Below, piece by piece: positions 1 to 6,919 of a stretch of 64,000 bases of DNA. Below the pieces are notes generated by a model, which was not told where the DNA came from, searched no databases, and worked only from the letters and a program-made list of their open reading frames with translations. How positions within the stretch are numbered: the stretch's first letter is position 1; every line of letters starts with the position of its first letter. The translations under genes and the position numbers were made by a program. Source of the DNA: Spirochaetales bacterium (GTDB lineage: Bacteria; Spirochaetota; Spirochaetia; Treponematales; UBA12059); contig JAFGNN010000001.1 of NCBI GenBank assembly GCA_016926955.1, positions 1-64,000 on the forward strand. The letters are read 5' to 3'.

Positions 1-2
1 GC

Positions 3-254
3 CTCTGCCCGGGGCCGGCCTCGACCGAGTTCGCTCTGGTGGCGTCGGAGGGGGCGCGCGCGGAGGTTAAGCACGGCAGGGACGCCGCGACGGTGGTGCG
101 GCGCTGCCTCGCGGACGCGCGGCGAGGACGCTGGACGAGCGTGCCCTATTTTTCGTGGAAGGCGACCGCCTTCCTCTCGCGCTTTTTGGGCAAGGGCCTC
201 GTGGCGCGCCTCAGCGCGAAGGCCATGCGCCGCCCGGTCTCGCGGGGCGACTGA
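3..254 (+). CDS. SDR family oxidoreductase, C-terminal fragment
   Basis: Only the last 83 residues are in the window; the reading frame is open through the left edge. It begins LCPGPASTEF, which matches the segment after the catalytic Tyr-Lys of short-chain dehydrogenases (xCPGPxxTxF), and continues with the helix and hydrophobic tail (SRFLGKGLVARL) typical of the DltE/YqjQ-like SDR group. The Rossmann and catalytic parts are off the window, so substrate cannot be judged. An ATG/GTG-like codon at 39 lies inside the conserved segment and is not the start. A hairpin follows about 40 bases after the stop. Confidence 0.7.
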   Translation, partial: LCPGPASTEFALVASEGARAEVKHGRDAATVVRRCLADARRGRWTSVPYFSWKATAFLSRFLGKGLVARLSAKAMRRPVSRGD

Positions 255-293
255 GCGCGACGCATCGCTTTCAAGCATAGGGAAGGAAGAGCC

Positions 294-319
294 GAGAGGG
301 GAACCGCAGGTTCCTCTTT
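294..319 (+). terminator. Putative terminator of the SDR gene
   Basis: GGAACC and GGTTCC pair around a GCA loop and are followed by CTCTTT. The stem can be extended by GAGG/CCTC with a two-base bulge. The T-run is short, so termination is plausible but not strong. Confidence 0.4.
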
Positions 320-343
320 CGGACGGTATCCGCCCAGGATGCT

Positions 344-865
344 TCAGCTCCGCTCGCTGAGGCCCTCGAGGGCGCGGCGGGCATAGGCTGCGTAGCGCTC
401 CGCGTGCTCGAGGAGGCCCGCGACCTCGGAGTCGGAGAGCTCTCGCGTGGCCTTGGCGGGGCTGCCCATGATCATGGAGCGCGGGGGAAAACGCTTGCCC
501 TGGGTGACCAGGGCCCCCGCCGCGACGATGGAACCTTCGCCGATTTCCGCGCCGTCGAGGATGACGGAGCCCATGCCCACCAGGCAGCCGTCCCCGACCG
601 CGCAGCCGTGAAGTATGGCGCCGTGGCCGACCGTGACGCGGCTGCCGAGCACGCAGGGATGCTCATCGGTGACATGGAGGACGCAGGCGTCCTGGACGTT
701 GGTGAGCTCGCCGAGCTCGATCCGGTTGATGTCCCCGCGGAGGGTTGCGGAGTACCAGACCGAGGAACCGGGCGCGAGCTTCACCGAGCCGAGCACCTCG
801 GCGTTCCAGGCCACGAAGACGCCCGGCGCGAGCTCGGGTTTCCGGTCCTCGAAATCATGGATCAT
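344..865 (-). CDS. Gamma-carbonic anhydrase family protein (YrdA/PaaY type)
   Basis: This 173-residue left-handed beta-helix protein consists of hexapeptide repeats, close to the usual family length. Three histidines in the expected places (LHVTDEH, then TVGHGAILHGC) match the metal ligands of gamma-class carbonic anhydrases at trimer interfaces, and RGDINRIELG and the GSPAKATREL ending are family signatures. Predicted role: a zinc/iron hexapeptide hydrolase, possibly hydrating CO2. Many members of this family have no demonstrated carbonic anhydrase activity, so the exact reaction is uncertain. It is transcribed away from the small gene at 1136; the 270 bases between them carry the TGTCACGAAGC repeats. 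Confidence 0.85.
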   Translation of the reverse strand: MIHDFEDRKPELAPGVFVAWNAEVLGSVKLAPGSSVWYSATLRGDINRIELGELTNVQDACVLHVTDEHPCVLGSRVTVGHGAILHGCAVGDGCLVGMGSVILDGAEIGEGSIVAAGALVTQGKRFPPRSMIMGSPAKATRELSDSEVAGLLEHAERYAAYARRALEGLSERS

Positions 866-959
866 GGAACGTCCCCTCCCCCGCCTCGCGCGGCCTCGGG
901 GCCGGGCGGCAGAAGGCGAATTTTCTCCGGAGGGCCGCCGCCTGTCAAGCGCGTGGAGC

Positions 960-1019
960 TGTCACGAAGCTTCCGGGTGCCATCGAGAAGCATCGGGGTG
1001 CTGTCACGAAGCCTCCGGG
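960..1019 (+). repeat. Two copies of dispersed repeat TGTCACGARGCYTYCGGG
   Basis: Copy 1 is at 960-977 and copy 2 at 1002-1019, in direct orientation and 42 bases apart. Between them (978-1001) lies a degenerate third unit containing GAAGCATCGGGG. Copy 1 shares 21 identical bases with the copy at 13295-13315. All five clear copies in the window are intergenic. Confidence 0.75.
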
Positions 1020-1039
1020 CGGAATCGGGCGTCCGCGCG

Positions 1040-1072
1040 GGCGGACGCCGGGGCGGACGCCGGGGCGGAACG
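1040..1072 (+). repeat. Short tandem repeat GCGGACGCCGGG
   Basis: The unit GCGGACGCCGGG is present twice in a row, preceded by a partial unit (GCGGGC), just downstream of the dispersed-repeat pair and upstream of the small gene at 1136. Confidence 0.6.
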
Positions 1073-1135
1073 CTTTTCCCTCAAGGCCGCCCCTGTGCGG
1101 CTCCGAAATTCGTGGGTAGAAGAAGGAGGAAGCGC

Positions 1136-1330
1136 ATGAAGCACTTCGCCATCCGGAGCATAGGCGACGCTCCCTCGGAGCTGGAACTGATCAACGAGAT
1201 CGAGGACGGCTTCTACGTCCGCATCGTGCACCGGCATCCCGACTGGGAGGACGTCAAGGAGGAGTTCATGACGCGCGAACTCTTCGACACCTGCCTGCGC
1301 ACCGGCTACATCCAGGAGCTCTCGGCCTGA
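1136..1330 (+). CDS. Small conserved-type hypothetical protein (64 aa)
   Basis: A 64-residue acidic soluble protein beginning MKHFAIRSIGDAP. The ATG at 1136 is preceded by GAAGGAGGA at a good Shine-Dalgarno distance, and codon use is like the surrounding genes, so it is probably a real gene. It has no signal peptide, membrane segment or motif that I recognise; it is rich in Asp/Glu and aromatic residues and has a short IVHRHPDWED segment. A longer frame upstream crosses the repeat region and lacks a ribosome site. Function unknown. Confidence 0.65.
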   Translation: MKHFAIRSIGDAPSELELINEIEDGFYVRIVHRHPDWEDVKEEFMTRELFDTCLRTGYIQELSA

Positions 1331-1489
1331 TCGGGGGCGCGGCCCCTGAGTCGCCGCGTTCCAGTCATTCCATAAATGTCGCCCCTCCCGGGCCGCGCCG
1401 CTTCCGGAAACGGAACGGGGCGGCCCGTTGATTTGTCCCCGGAGCACCGGTTTCCCGGAACCCCGGAGAAGGGGGAATGCCTCAAACCA

Positions 1490-2341
1490 TCAATCCGTTC
1501 CCGGGTCCGCATCAGGACCCGCGCTTAGCGCGGCCCAGACCTCGACCGCCGCGAGGAATTCCGCCAGCTCCGAGACCACGAGGTCCGCCTGGGCGCCGAC
1601 GGCGAGCGTCGACGCGCCATCGCCCTTCTGCGCCCCGTACGAGCCGAAACCCGCGTGGTTCCCGCCCTCGACGACGCGGAAGGCGGCGTGCGGGGGCAGC
1701 AGGCGCCGGTACTCCTCGATGTCGGCCGCCGTGGCCAGGAGATCTTCGGAAGCGGAAAGCGAAAGGACGGGCCAGGGCGCGGCCGAGAGGTCGGCGCCGC
1801 CAGCCGGGTACGAGGCCAGGAAGGCGATACCCGCGACGAAGTTCCCATCCGCGTTGCCGGCGGCCCGGCGCCCGAGCGTTTTCGAGGCGAAGGAGGCGGC
1901 GGCCACACCGCCGAGCGAATGCCCGCCGAGCGCCCAGGCGCGAGTCTCGGGGAAAGCCTCCATGACGGCGGCGGCGCGGCCCGCGCCGAGGAGGGCCACG
2001 CCGAACGGCACCTTGACGGCCACCGCTACGCGGCCCGACTCGGCGAGGCGCCTCAGCCAGGGCGCGTAAGCTTCCGGCGCCACGTAGGCGCCCGGGTAGA
2101 AGATGAACCCCGCGCGGCCTGAGTCGGGGCCGGGCCTTGCGGGAACGAAGGCGGTCCAGCGCGCGGCCTCGATTACCGAGACGGCGCCGTCCGACTCCAG
2201 GGTACCGGGCGGCAGGCCTTGGGCCGGATAGGTGGCGCACGAGGCGGCGAGGAGCGCCGCCGCGGCGAGGCCGAGCGCGACGGCGGGGCCGGTGGCACGA
2301 CGGCGCCGCCTTGCAGTGCGGGCGGGGACAATGCTGTTCAT
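1490..2341 (-). CDS. Alpha/beta hydrolase lipoprotein
   Basis: A 283-residue protein with an Arg-rich start, a hydrophobic stretch and the lipobox LAASC (Cys near 35), so it is probably exported and lipidated. The mature part has the alpha/beta-hydrolase nucleophile elbow GGHSLGG, an Asp in the SASEDLL segment after a beta strand, and a late His in EGGNHAGFGSYG. These complete a Ser-Asp-His triad as in the chlorophyllase/dienelactone-hydrolase-like families. The substrate is unknown. It diverges from galK, with about 160 bases between the two starts. Confidence 0.8.
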   Translation of the reverse strand: MNSIVPARTARRRRRATGPAVALGLAAAALLAASCATYPAQGLPPGTLESDGAVSVIEAARWTAFVPARPGPDSGRAGFIFYPGAYVAPEAYAPWLRRLAESGRVAVAVKVPFGVALLGAGRAAAVMEAFPETRAWALGGHSLGGVAAASFASKTLGRRAAGNADGNFVAGIAFLASYPAGGADLSAAPWPVLSLSASEDLLATAADIEEYRRLLPPHAAFRVVEGGNHAGFGSYGAQKGDGASTLAVGAQADLVVSELAEFLAAVEVWAALSAGPDADPGTD

Positions 2342-2437
2342 GGACCCAAGATACGAATGAGGTGCCGACTCTTCAAAGCGTACGGACTTGATTCGGACGC
2401 GCGGCGACAGGGAGGAGGAGTCAGGCGATATTCTCGC

Positions 2438-2466
2438 TTCCTTTCCCGCGGGACAGGCGCTAGAAT
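2438..2466 (+). promoter_or_regulatory. Putative galK promoter
   Basis: TAGAAT at 2461-2466 is a good -10 box, placed about 35 bases before the galK ATG. TTCCTT at 2438-2443, 17 bases upstream, is a poor -35 match, so activation by a regulator is possible. Confidence 0.35.
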
Positions 2467-2501
2467 CGAGCGGGCGGCCGCGGGGCCGCGAAAGGTTGCC
2501 G

Positions 2502-3776
2502 ATGGACCGATACGACGCCGAAGCGCATTTCGCAACACGACCGGTCCGCGACCGGCTCGCCTCGCTCTACGGGGCGGACTCGGTAGACGCGCAGGCCGCG
2601 CGCTGGACGGCGCTCGCGCGCGAAGCCGCCGCCCGTTTCGGCGCTCTGCCGTGGCGCTTCGTATCCGCGCCCGGGCGCACCGAGCTCGGCGGCAACCACA
2701 CCGACCACCAGGGCGGCCGCGTGCTCGCCGCGGCGGTGGACCTGGACGCCATCGCCTGCGTGGCGCCCTCCAGGGACTCGCGCGTCACGCTCGAGAGCGA
2801 GGGATGGCCGCGGGCCTTCGAGCTGGACCTCGCCTCGCTCGAACCCGTGGAGGCTGAGCGCGGGAGCACCGAGGCGCTGATCCGCGGCGTGGCCGCCGGC
2901 TTCGCCGCGAGGGGCCTGCCCGTCGGCGGCTTCCGCGGCCGCATGGCCAGTTCGGTGCTGCCCGGTTCAGGGCTCTCGAGCTCGGCTGCCGTCGAGGTCC
3001 TGGTCGGCGCCGCCTTCGATGCGCTCTTCGGCACGGGCTCCACGGCGCCGCTGGAACTGGCGCTGATCGGGCAGGAAGCCGAGAATCGCTTCTACGGCAA
3101 ACCCTGCGGCCTCATGGACCAGGCGGCGAGCGCGCTCGGCGGCGTGGTCGGCCTCGACTTCGCCGTGCCGGGGCGCCCCCTTCCGCGCCCTGTGCGCGCC
3201 GAGCTCGGCTCCTTCGGCCACCGCCTCGCGGTGATCGACTCAGGCGGCAGTCACGCCGACCTCTCCGCCGACTATGCCGCGGTGCCCGCCGAGATGCTCG
3301 CCGCCGCGCGCGTCCTCGGGCGCGAGGCGCTCGGCACCGCGGACGCTGCCGAGGTGATCGCCGCGCTCCCGGCCATCCGCGAGGCGGCCGGGGACCGCGC
3401 GGCCCTGCGCGCCTTGCATTGCGTCCGCGAGAACGCCCGCGTGGACGCCATGGCGGACGCCCTGGATTCCGGCGACTTCCCGCGCTTCCTCTCGCTCGTC
3501 AACGAGTCGGGGGACAGCTCCTGGGAGCTGCTGCAGAACGTGGCCAACCCCCGGACTCCGCGGGAGCAGGGCGTGGCCCTGGCCGTGGCGCTTTCGCGCG
3601 AGATTCTCGGCGGCTCTGGCGCCGCGCGCGTGCACGGCGGCGGTTTCGCGGGAACCGCCCAGGCCTGGGTACCGGAAAGACTCTTTCCCGAATTCCGCGA
3701 ACGCGTCGAGGCCGTCTTCGGCCCCGGCTCGGTGATGGCGCTCCGCGTCCGGCCCGAAGGCCGGGCCCAACTCTGA
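2502..3776 (+). CDS. galK: Galactokinase
   Basis: A GHMP-family kinase of 424 residues that phosphorylates galactose at C1 (first step of the Leloir pathway). The sugar-binding signature is GRTELGGNHTDHQGG (from residue 58), the variant with GGNHTDHQ in place of the enterobacterial GEHTDY. The ATP-binding GHMP motif is VLPGSGLSSSAAVE, and a C-terminal HGGGFAGTAQAWVP glycine motif is also present. I chose ATG 2502, preceded by AAAGG, over an upstream in-frame start because the protein then begins like the family. The MFS carrier starts 17 bases downstream, so the two are one operon for uptake and phosphorylation of a galactose-containing sugar. No galT or galE is in the window. Confidence 0.93.
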   Translation: MDRYDAEAHFATRPVRDRLASLYGADSVDAQAARWTALAREAAARFGALPWRFVSAPGRTELGGNHTDHQGGRVLAAAVDLDAIACVAPSRDSRVTLESEGWPRAFELDLASLEPVEAERGSTEALIRGVAAGFAARGLPVGGFRGRMASSVLPGSGLSSSAAVEVLVGAAFDALFGTGSTAPLELALIGQEAENRFYGKPCGLMDQAASALGGVVGLDFAVPGRPLPRPVRAELGSFGHRLAVIDSGGSHADLSADYAAVPAEMLAAARVLGREALGTADAAEVIAALPAIREAAGDRAALRALHCVRENARVDAMADALDSGDFPRFLSLVNESGDSSWELLQNVANPRTPREQGVALAVALSREILGGSGAARVHGGGFAGTAQAWVPERLFPEFRERVEAVFGPGSVMALRVRPEGRAQL

Positions 3777-3793
3777 CAAAAAAGGAAAGCGAC

Positions 3794-5080
3794 GTGGCAG
3801 ACGAAAAGAAGACTGGCTTCAAGCCCTGGCTCCCGCTCACCGTCCTGATCGGTTTCGGCTTCTTCACCATGGGCCTCATGGACCCGCTGTACGACACCTA
3901 CCTGCCCGTGTTCCTCGGGCAGTACATCGAGTCCAACGCCCTGATCGGCACGGTGATGACGCTCGACAACGTCTTCGCGCTCTTCCTGATCCCGGTGGTA
4001 TCGGTCTGGTCCGACCGCATCCGCACCCCGATCGGCAGGCGCAAGCCCTTCATCCTGACCCTGCTGCCGCTCTCCGCGGTCTTCTTCGGCTTCCTGCCCT
4101 ACGCGGCCGGCGTATCGCTGGCTGCTCTCGTCATCCTCGTCTTCTTCCTCAACCTGGCCAAGCAGGCCGCGCGCGGCCCCGTGGTCGCCCTCATGCCCGA
4201 CACGGTCCCCGGCGAGTACCGCTCCGAGGCCAACGGCGTCATCAACATGATGAGCGGCATCGCGAGCATCGTCGGCCTCGTGGGGCTCGCGCGCCTCATG
4301 GACGTCGACGTCACGCTGCCGCTGCTCGGCTCCACGAAGGACCGCCTGCCCTTCCCCGTCGCCGCCCTGCTCGTGGTGCTGGCCACCGTCCTGGTCGGCC
4401 TGTTCGTCAAGGAGCGGAGTTCCGCCGAGACCGCCGCCGAGGAGCGCCCGAAGCTGCTCGAGTCGCTGCGCAAGGTGGGCGAGGGCAAGGACAAGTCGGC
4501 CATCCTCATCCTGGTCGCGATCTTCCTCTGGTTCCTCGGCTACCAGGGCGTCCTGCCCTTCGTCGGCCGCTACGGCATCGAGGTGCTCGGCCTGTCCAAG
4601 GGAGTCGCGGGACTCTCCGCGGGCGCGGTCGGCATCGCCTACGCCCTGTTCGCGGTGCCCTCAGGCTACGTCGCGCACAAGCTCGGACGAAAGCGCACAA
4701 TCCGGATCGCCCTCGTCGTGCTGACCCTGCTGGCGCTCGCCCTGCTGGTCCACGGCTTCACGGGCTTCGGTCTCGCGGGCATGGCGCGGACCTACGTGTT
4801 CTGGGCCATCCTCTTCGTGTTCGGCGCGTTCTGGGTGACGGTCGTGACGAACAGCTTCCCCATGCTCTGGCAGATGGCCAGCTGGGGCACGATGGGCGTC
4901 TACACGGGGCTCTACTACCTCTTCAGCCAGACCGCGGCCATCGCGTCGCCGCCGGTCACGGGCGCCATCATCGACCTGTTCGGCTACCCGGGCATCTTCG
5001 CCTGGTGCGCGCTTTGCATGGCCGCCGCCTTCATCGTCATGGGCTTCGTGAAGAAGGGCGAACCCGCCGCCGCCAAGTAA
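3794..5080 (+). CDS. MFS sugar transporter (SLC45/sucrose-carrier-like)
   Basis: A 428-residue protein with about 12 hydrophobic segments. The loop after helix 2 reads SDRIRTPIGRRKPF, the RxGRRxPF hallmark of the SLC45 and plant sucrose-H+ symporter branch of the major facilitator superfamily; the second half repeats it weakly as HKLGRKRTIR. The GTG start at 3794 follows AAAGGAAA. Cotranscription with galK implies proton-coupled uptake of galactose or a galactoside; the substrate is inferred from context only. Confidence 0.85.
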   Translation: MADEKKTGFKPWLPLTVLIGFGFFTMGLMDPLYDTYLPVFLGQYIESNALIGTVMTLDNVFALFLIPVVSVWSDRIRTPIGRRKPFILTLLPLSAVFFGFLPYAAGVSLAALVILVFFLNLAKQAARGPVVALMPDTVPGEYRSEANGVINMMSGIASIVGLVGLARLMDVDVTLPLLGSTKDRLPFPVAALLVVLATVLVGLFVKERSSAETAAEERPKLLESLRKVGEGKDKSAILILVAIFLWFLGYQGVLPFVGRYGIEVLGLSKGVAGLSAGAVGIAYALFAVPSGYVAHKLGRKRTIRIALVVLTLLALALLVHGFTGFGLAGMARTYVFWAILFVFGAFWVTVVTNSFPMLWQMASWGTMGVYTGLYYLFSQTAAIASPPVTGAIIDLFGYPGIFAWCALCMAAAFIVMGFVKKGEPAAAK

Positions 5081-5083
5081 CAA

Positions 5084-5217
5084 GAAGACCACGGAGGCAC
5101 GGAGCGGGGGAGACAGGAGGGAGGAAAGACGGGAACGGGGAAGGTGGGTCACTCCCTTCCCGGGTGATCTCTCCCCTTCTTCTCCCTCTTCTCCGCCGAA
5201 TCTCTGCGGTTCGTCCC
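5084..5217. repeat. Dispersed palindromic repeat (ACCACGGAG family), nearly full copy
   Basis: Begins four bases after the MFS stop codon. The left arm is ACCACGGAGGCACGGAG plus a purine-rich run; the right part is pyrimidine-rich (CTTCTTCTCCCTCTTCTCC) and ends in CTCTGCGGTT instead of CTCCGTGGTT. Related copies are at 13672, 14757, 43771, 49044 and 49965. Confidence 0.7.
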
Positions 5218-5276
5218 CTGACCGGGGTCTGTACCTTCAACGGGCGGGGCGGTACCTTACGGTGCGGGAGATTTCC

Positions 5277-6173
5277 ATGGATAGCATCAACCGCGCAGTG
5301 GAGGGTTTGCTCCGCTCGTACGACGAGGTCGGCGGCATCAACCACCGGAGCGGAGCCAACCTGCCTTCGACCGAGAGCGTCGTGCGCATCGTGCAGGACC
5401 TCGAGACCCTCGCCTTTCCCGGCTACCGCCGCGAGGACGGCATCGACGACTCGAACGTCGGCTACATGGCCGGCGAGATCGCGCACCGAGTGGCCGGCTC
5501 GCTGGTCGCGGAGATGGAACGCTCGCTCGAGTACGCGGCCCGGCTCGACGGTGGGGACGGTTGCCCGGCCGCCTGCCACCTCGAGGCGCGCGACCTCGCC
5601 CTCGCCTTCCTCGAAGAGCTGCCCGGCATCAGGCGCCTCCTGATGACCGACGTGGCCGCGGCCTTCGCGGGCGACCCCGCCGCCCGTTCGGTGGAGGAGG
5701 TCATCCTCTCCTACCCGGGACTCGAGGCCATCACCGTGCACCGCTTCGCCCACTGGTTCTGGAACCGGAAGGTGCCGCTGATCCCGCGCATGATGGGCGA
5801 GTATGTCCACCGCAAGACCGGCATCGACATCCATCCGGGCGCGGAGATCGGCGAGCGCTTCTTCATCGACCACGGCACGGGCGTGGTGATAGGCGAGACC
5901 TGCGTCATCGGCGCGGGAGTCAAGGTCTACCAAGGCGTCACGCTCGGGGCCCTGTCCGTGAAGAAGGGAGCCTGCGGCCAGAAGCGCCACCCGACCATAG
6001 AGGACGGCGTCACCATTTACTCGGGCGCCACCATACTCGGCGGCGACACGGTGATCGGCGGCGGATCGACCATAGGCGGAAACGTCTGGCTGACACGGAG
6101 CGTGCCGGCCGGCACCCGCGTCTACGCGCCGCAGGGCGAACCGCTCATGGAAAGGGCATCCGCCCGGCCCTGA
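5277..6173 (+). CDS. Serine O-acetyltransferase (CysE/EpsC type)
   Basis: A 298-residue enzyme predicted to acetylate L-serine with acetyl-CoA, the first step of cysteine synthesis. The N-terminal half is helical (DLETLAFPGYRREDG). The C-terminal half is a hexapeptide beta-helix with DIHPGAEIGERFFIDHGTG and KVYQGVTLGALSVKKG, the active-site region of the EpsC/plant-type SAT group, followed by RHPTIEDGVTIYSGATILGG. ATG 5277 is preceded by GCGGGAG at a proper distance; an in-frame GTG 15 bases upstream is less likely. It stands alone, with no cysK adjacent. Confidence 0.88.
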   Translation: MDSINRAVEGLLRSYDEVGGINHRSGANLPSTESVVRIVQDLETLAFPGYRREDGIDDSNVGYMAGEIAHRVAGSLVAEMERSLEYAARLDGGDGCPAACHLEARDLALAFLEELPGIRRLLMTDVAAAFAGDPAARSVEEVILSYPGLEAITVHRFAHWFWNRKVPLIPRMMGEYVHRKTGIDIHPGAEIGERFFIDHGTGVVIGETCVIGAGVKVYQGVTLGALSVKKGACGQKRHPTIEDGVTIYSGATILGGDTVIGGGSTIGGNVWLTRSVPAGTRVYAPQGEPLMERASARP

Positions 6174-6278
6174 CGCGGGGACGGAGCGGCGCCAGTCCGG
6201 CCCGTTTCCCGGATACCCGCCGGCCCTCAAGCTCGCCCGCTTTCCCCATGGCGAAAAACCGCCAAGGATCCAGCGCGG

Positions 6279-6917
6279 CTAGCGGCCCGTCCCGCCGTCC
6301 TTCCCGCGGCGGGCGGCTTCTTTGTCCCCGCCGAACAGCACCACGTCGCCTTCGGGCGGATGCCGGCGCAGGTCGCTCAGGTAGCCTTCCTCCGCGCGCT
6401 CCACCGCCGCGACGGCGGCCCCGCCGAAGCGCTTGAGCAACACGCGCCCCGTTCGGGGGAAGAAGAAGATCTTCCGCGCCGCGAAACCGCCCGTGTCGCT
6501 GGCAAGCAGCGGTATGCCCTCCAGCTTGAGGTAGTCGAGCGCGAACGCGACGTTGGCCTCGTGGAGCCGCGAGCCCGGGCTCCCCGCGGCGAGCCGCAGC
6601 ACGGACGCGCCTCCGAACACTTTCGCCTCGAGATCGCGTTTGGCGCTGCCGGCCTTGATGAGTTCGTTGATCAGGAGCTCCATGGCATACATGCCGTATT
6701 TGGCGTCGGGGCTCCGGGCCAGGTCGGATCCCTTGAGGTCGCCCGTCAACATGAAGTGGTTGAGGCCCCCGCGCGCGCCGCTACGGTCGCGCAAAGCCAC
6801 GGAGACGCAGGAGCCGAGTACGGTGACAATGGCCACGTCGTCGGACGTGACCCAGAATTCACCGGGATGGATGGTGACCATGGGGACGTCGAAACCGGAG
6901 AGCCGGTGGTGATACAC
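6279..6917 (-). CDS. cheD: Chemoreceptor glutamine deamidase CheD
   Basis: A 212-residue CheD-family protein. The catalytic Cys sits in TVLGSCVSVALRD and the catalytic His in GGLNHFML; the family Thr/Ser motif and the KVFGGA segment are also present. CheD deamidates receptor glutamines and in many bacteria is controlled by CheC and CheY-P. The C-terminal extension after the core (about 60 residues, EGYLSDLRRHPPEGDVV) is longer than usual and polar. It starts two bases after the receptor-like gene stops, so the two are cotranscribed and that protein is the obvious candidate target or partner. Confidence 0.92.
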   Translation of the reverse strand: MYHHRLSGFDVPMVTIHPGEFWVTSDDVAIVTVLGSCVSVALRDRSGARGGLNHFMLTGDLKGSDLARSPDAKYGMYAMELLINELIKAGSAKRDLEAKVFGGASVLRLAAGSPGSRLHEANVAFALDYLKLEGIPLLASDTGGFAARKIFFFPRTGRVLLKRFGGAAVAAVERAEEGYLSDLRRHPPEGDVVLFGGDKEAARRGKDGGTGR

Positions 6918-6919
6918 GG

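Noticed and set aside
615-1139. Possible protein with repeated CHEASG segments
   Set aside because: The repeats are translation of the intergenic TGTCACGAAGC DNA repeat. The frame runs into the small gene and overlaps the carbonic anhydrase gene on the other strand.
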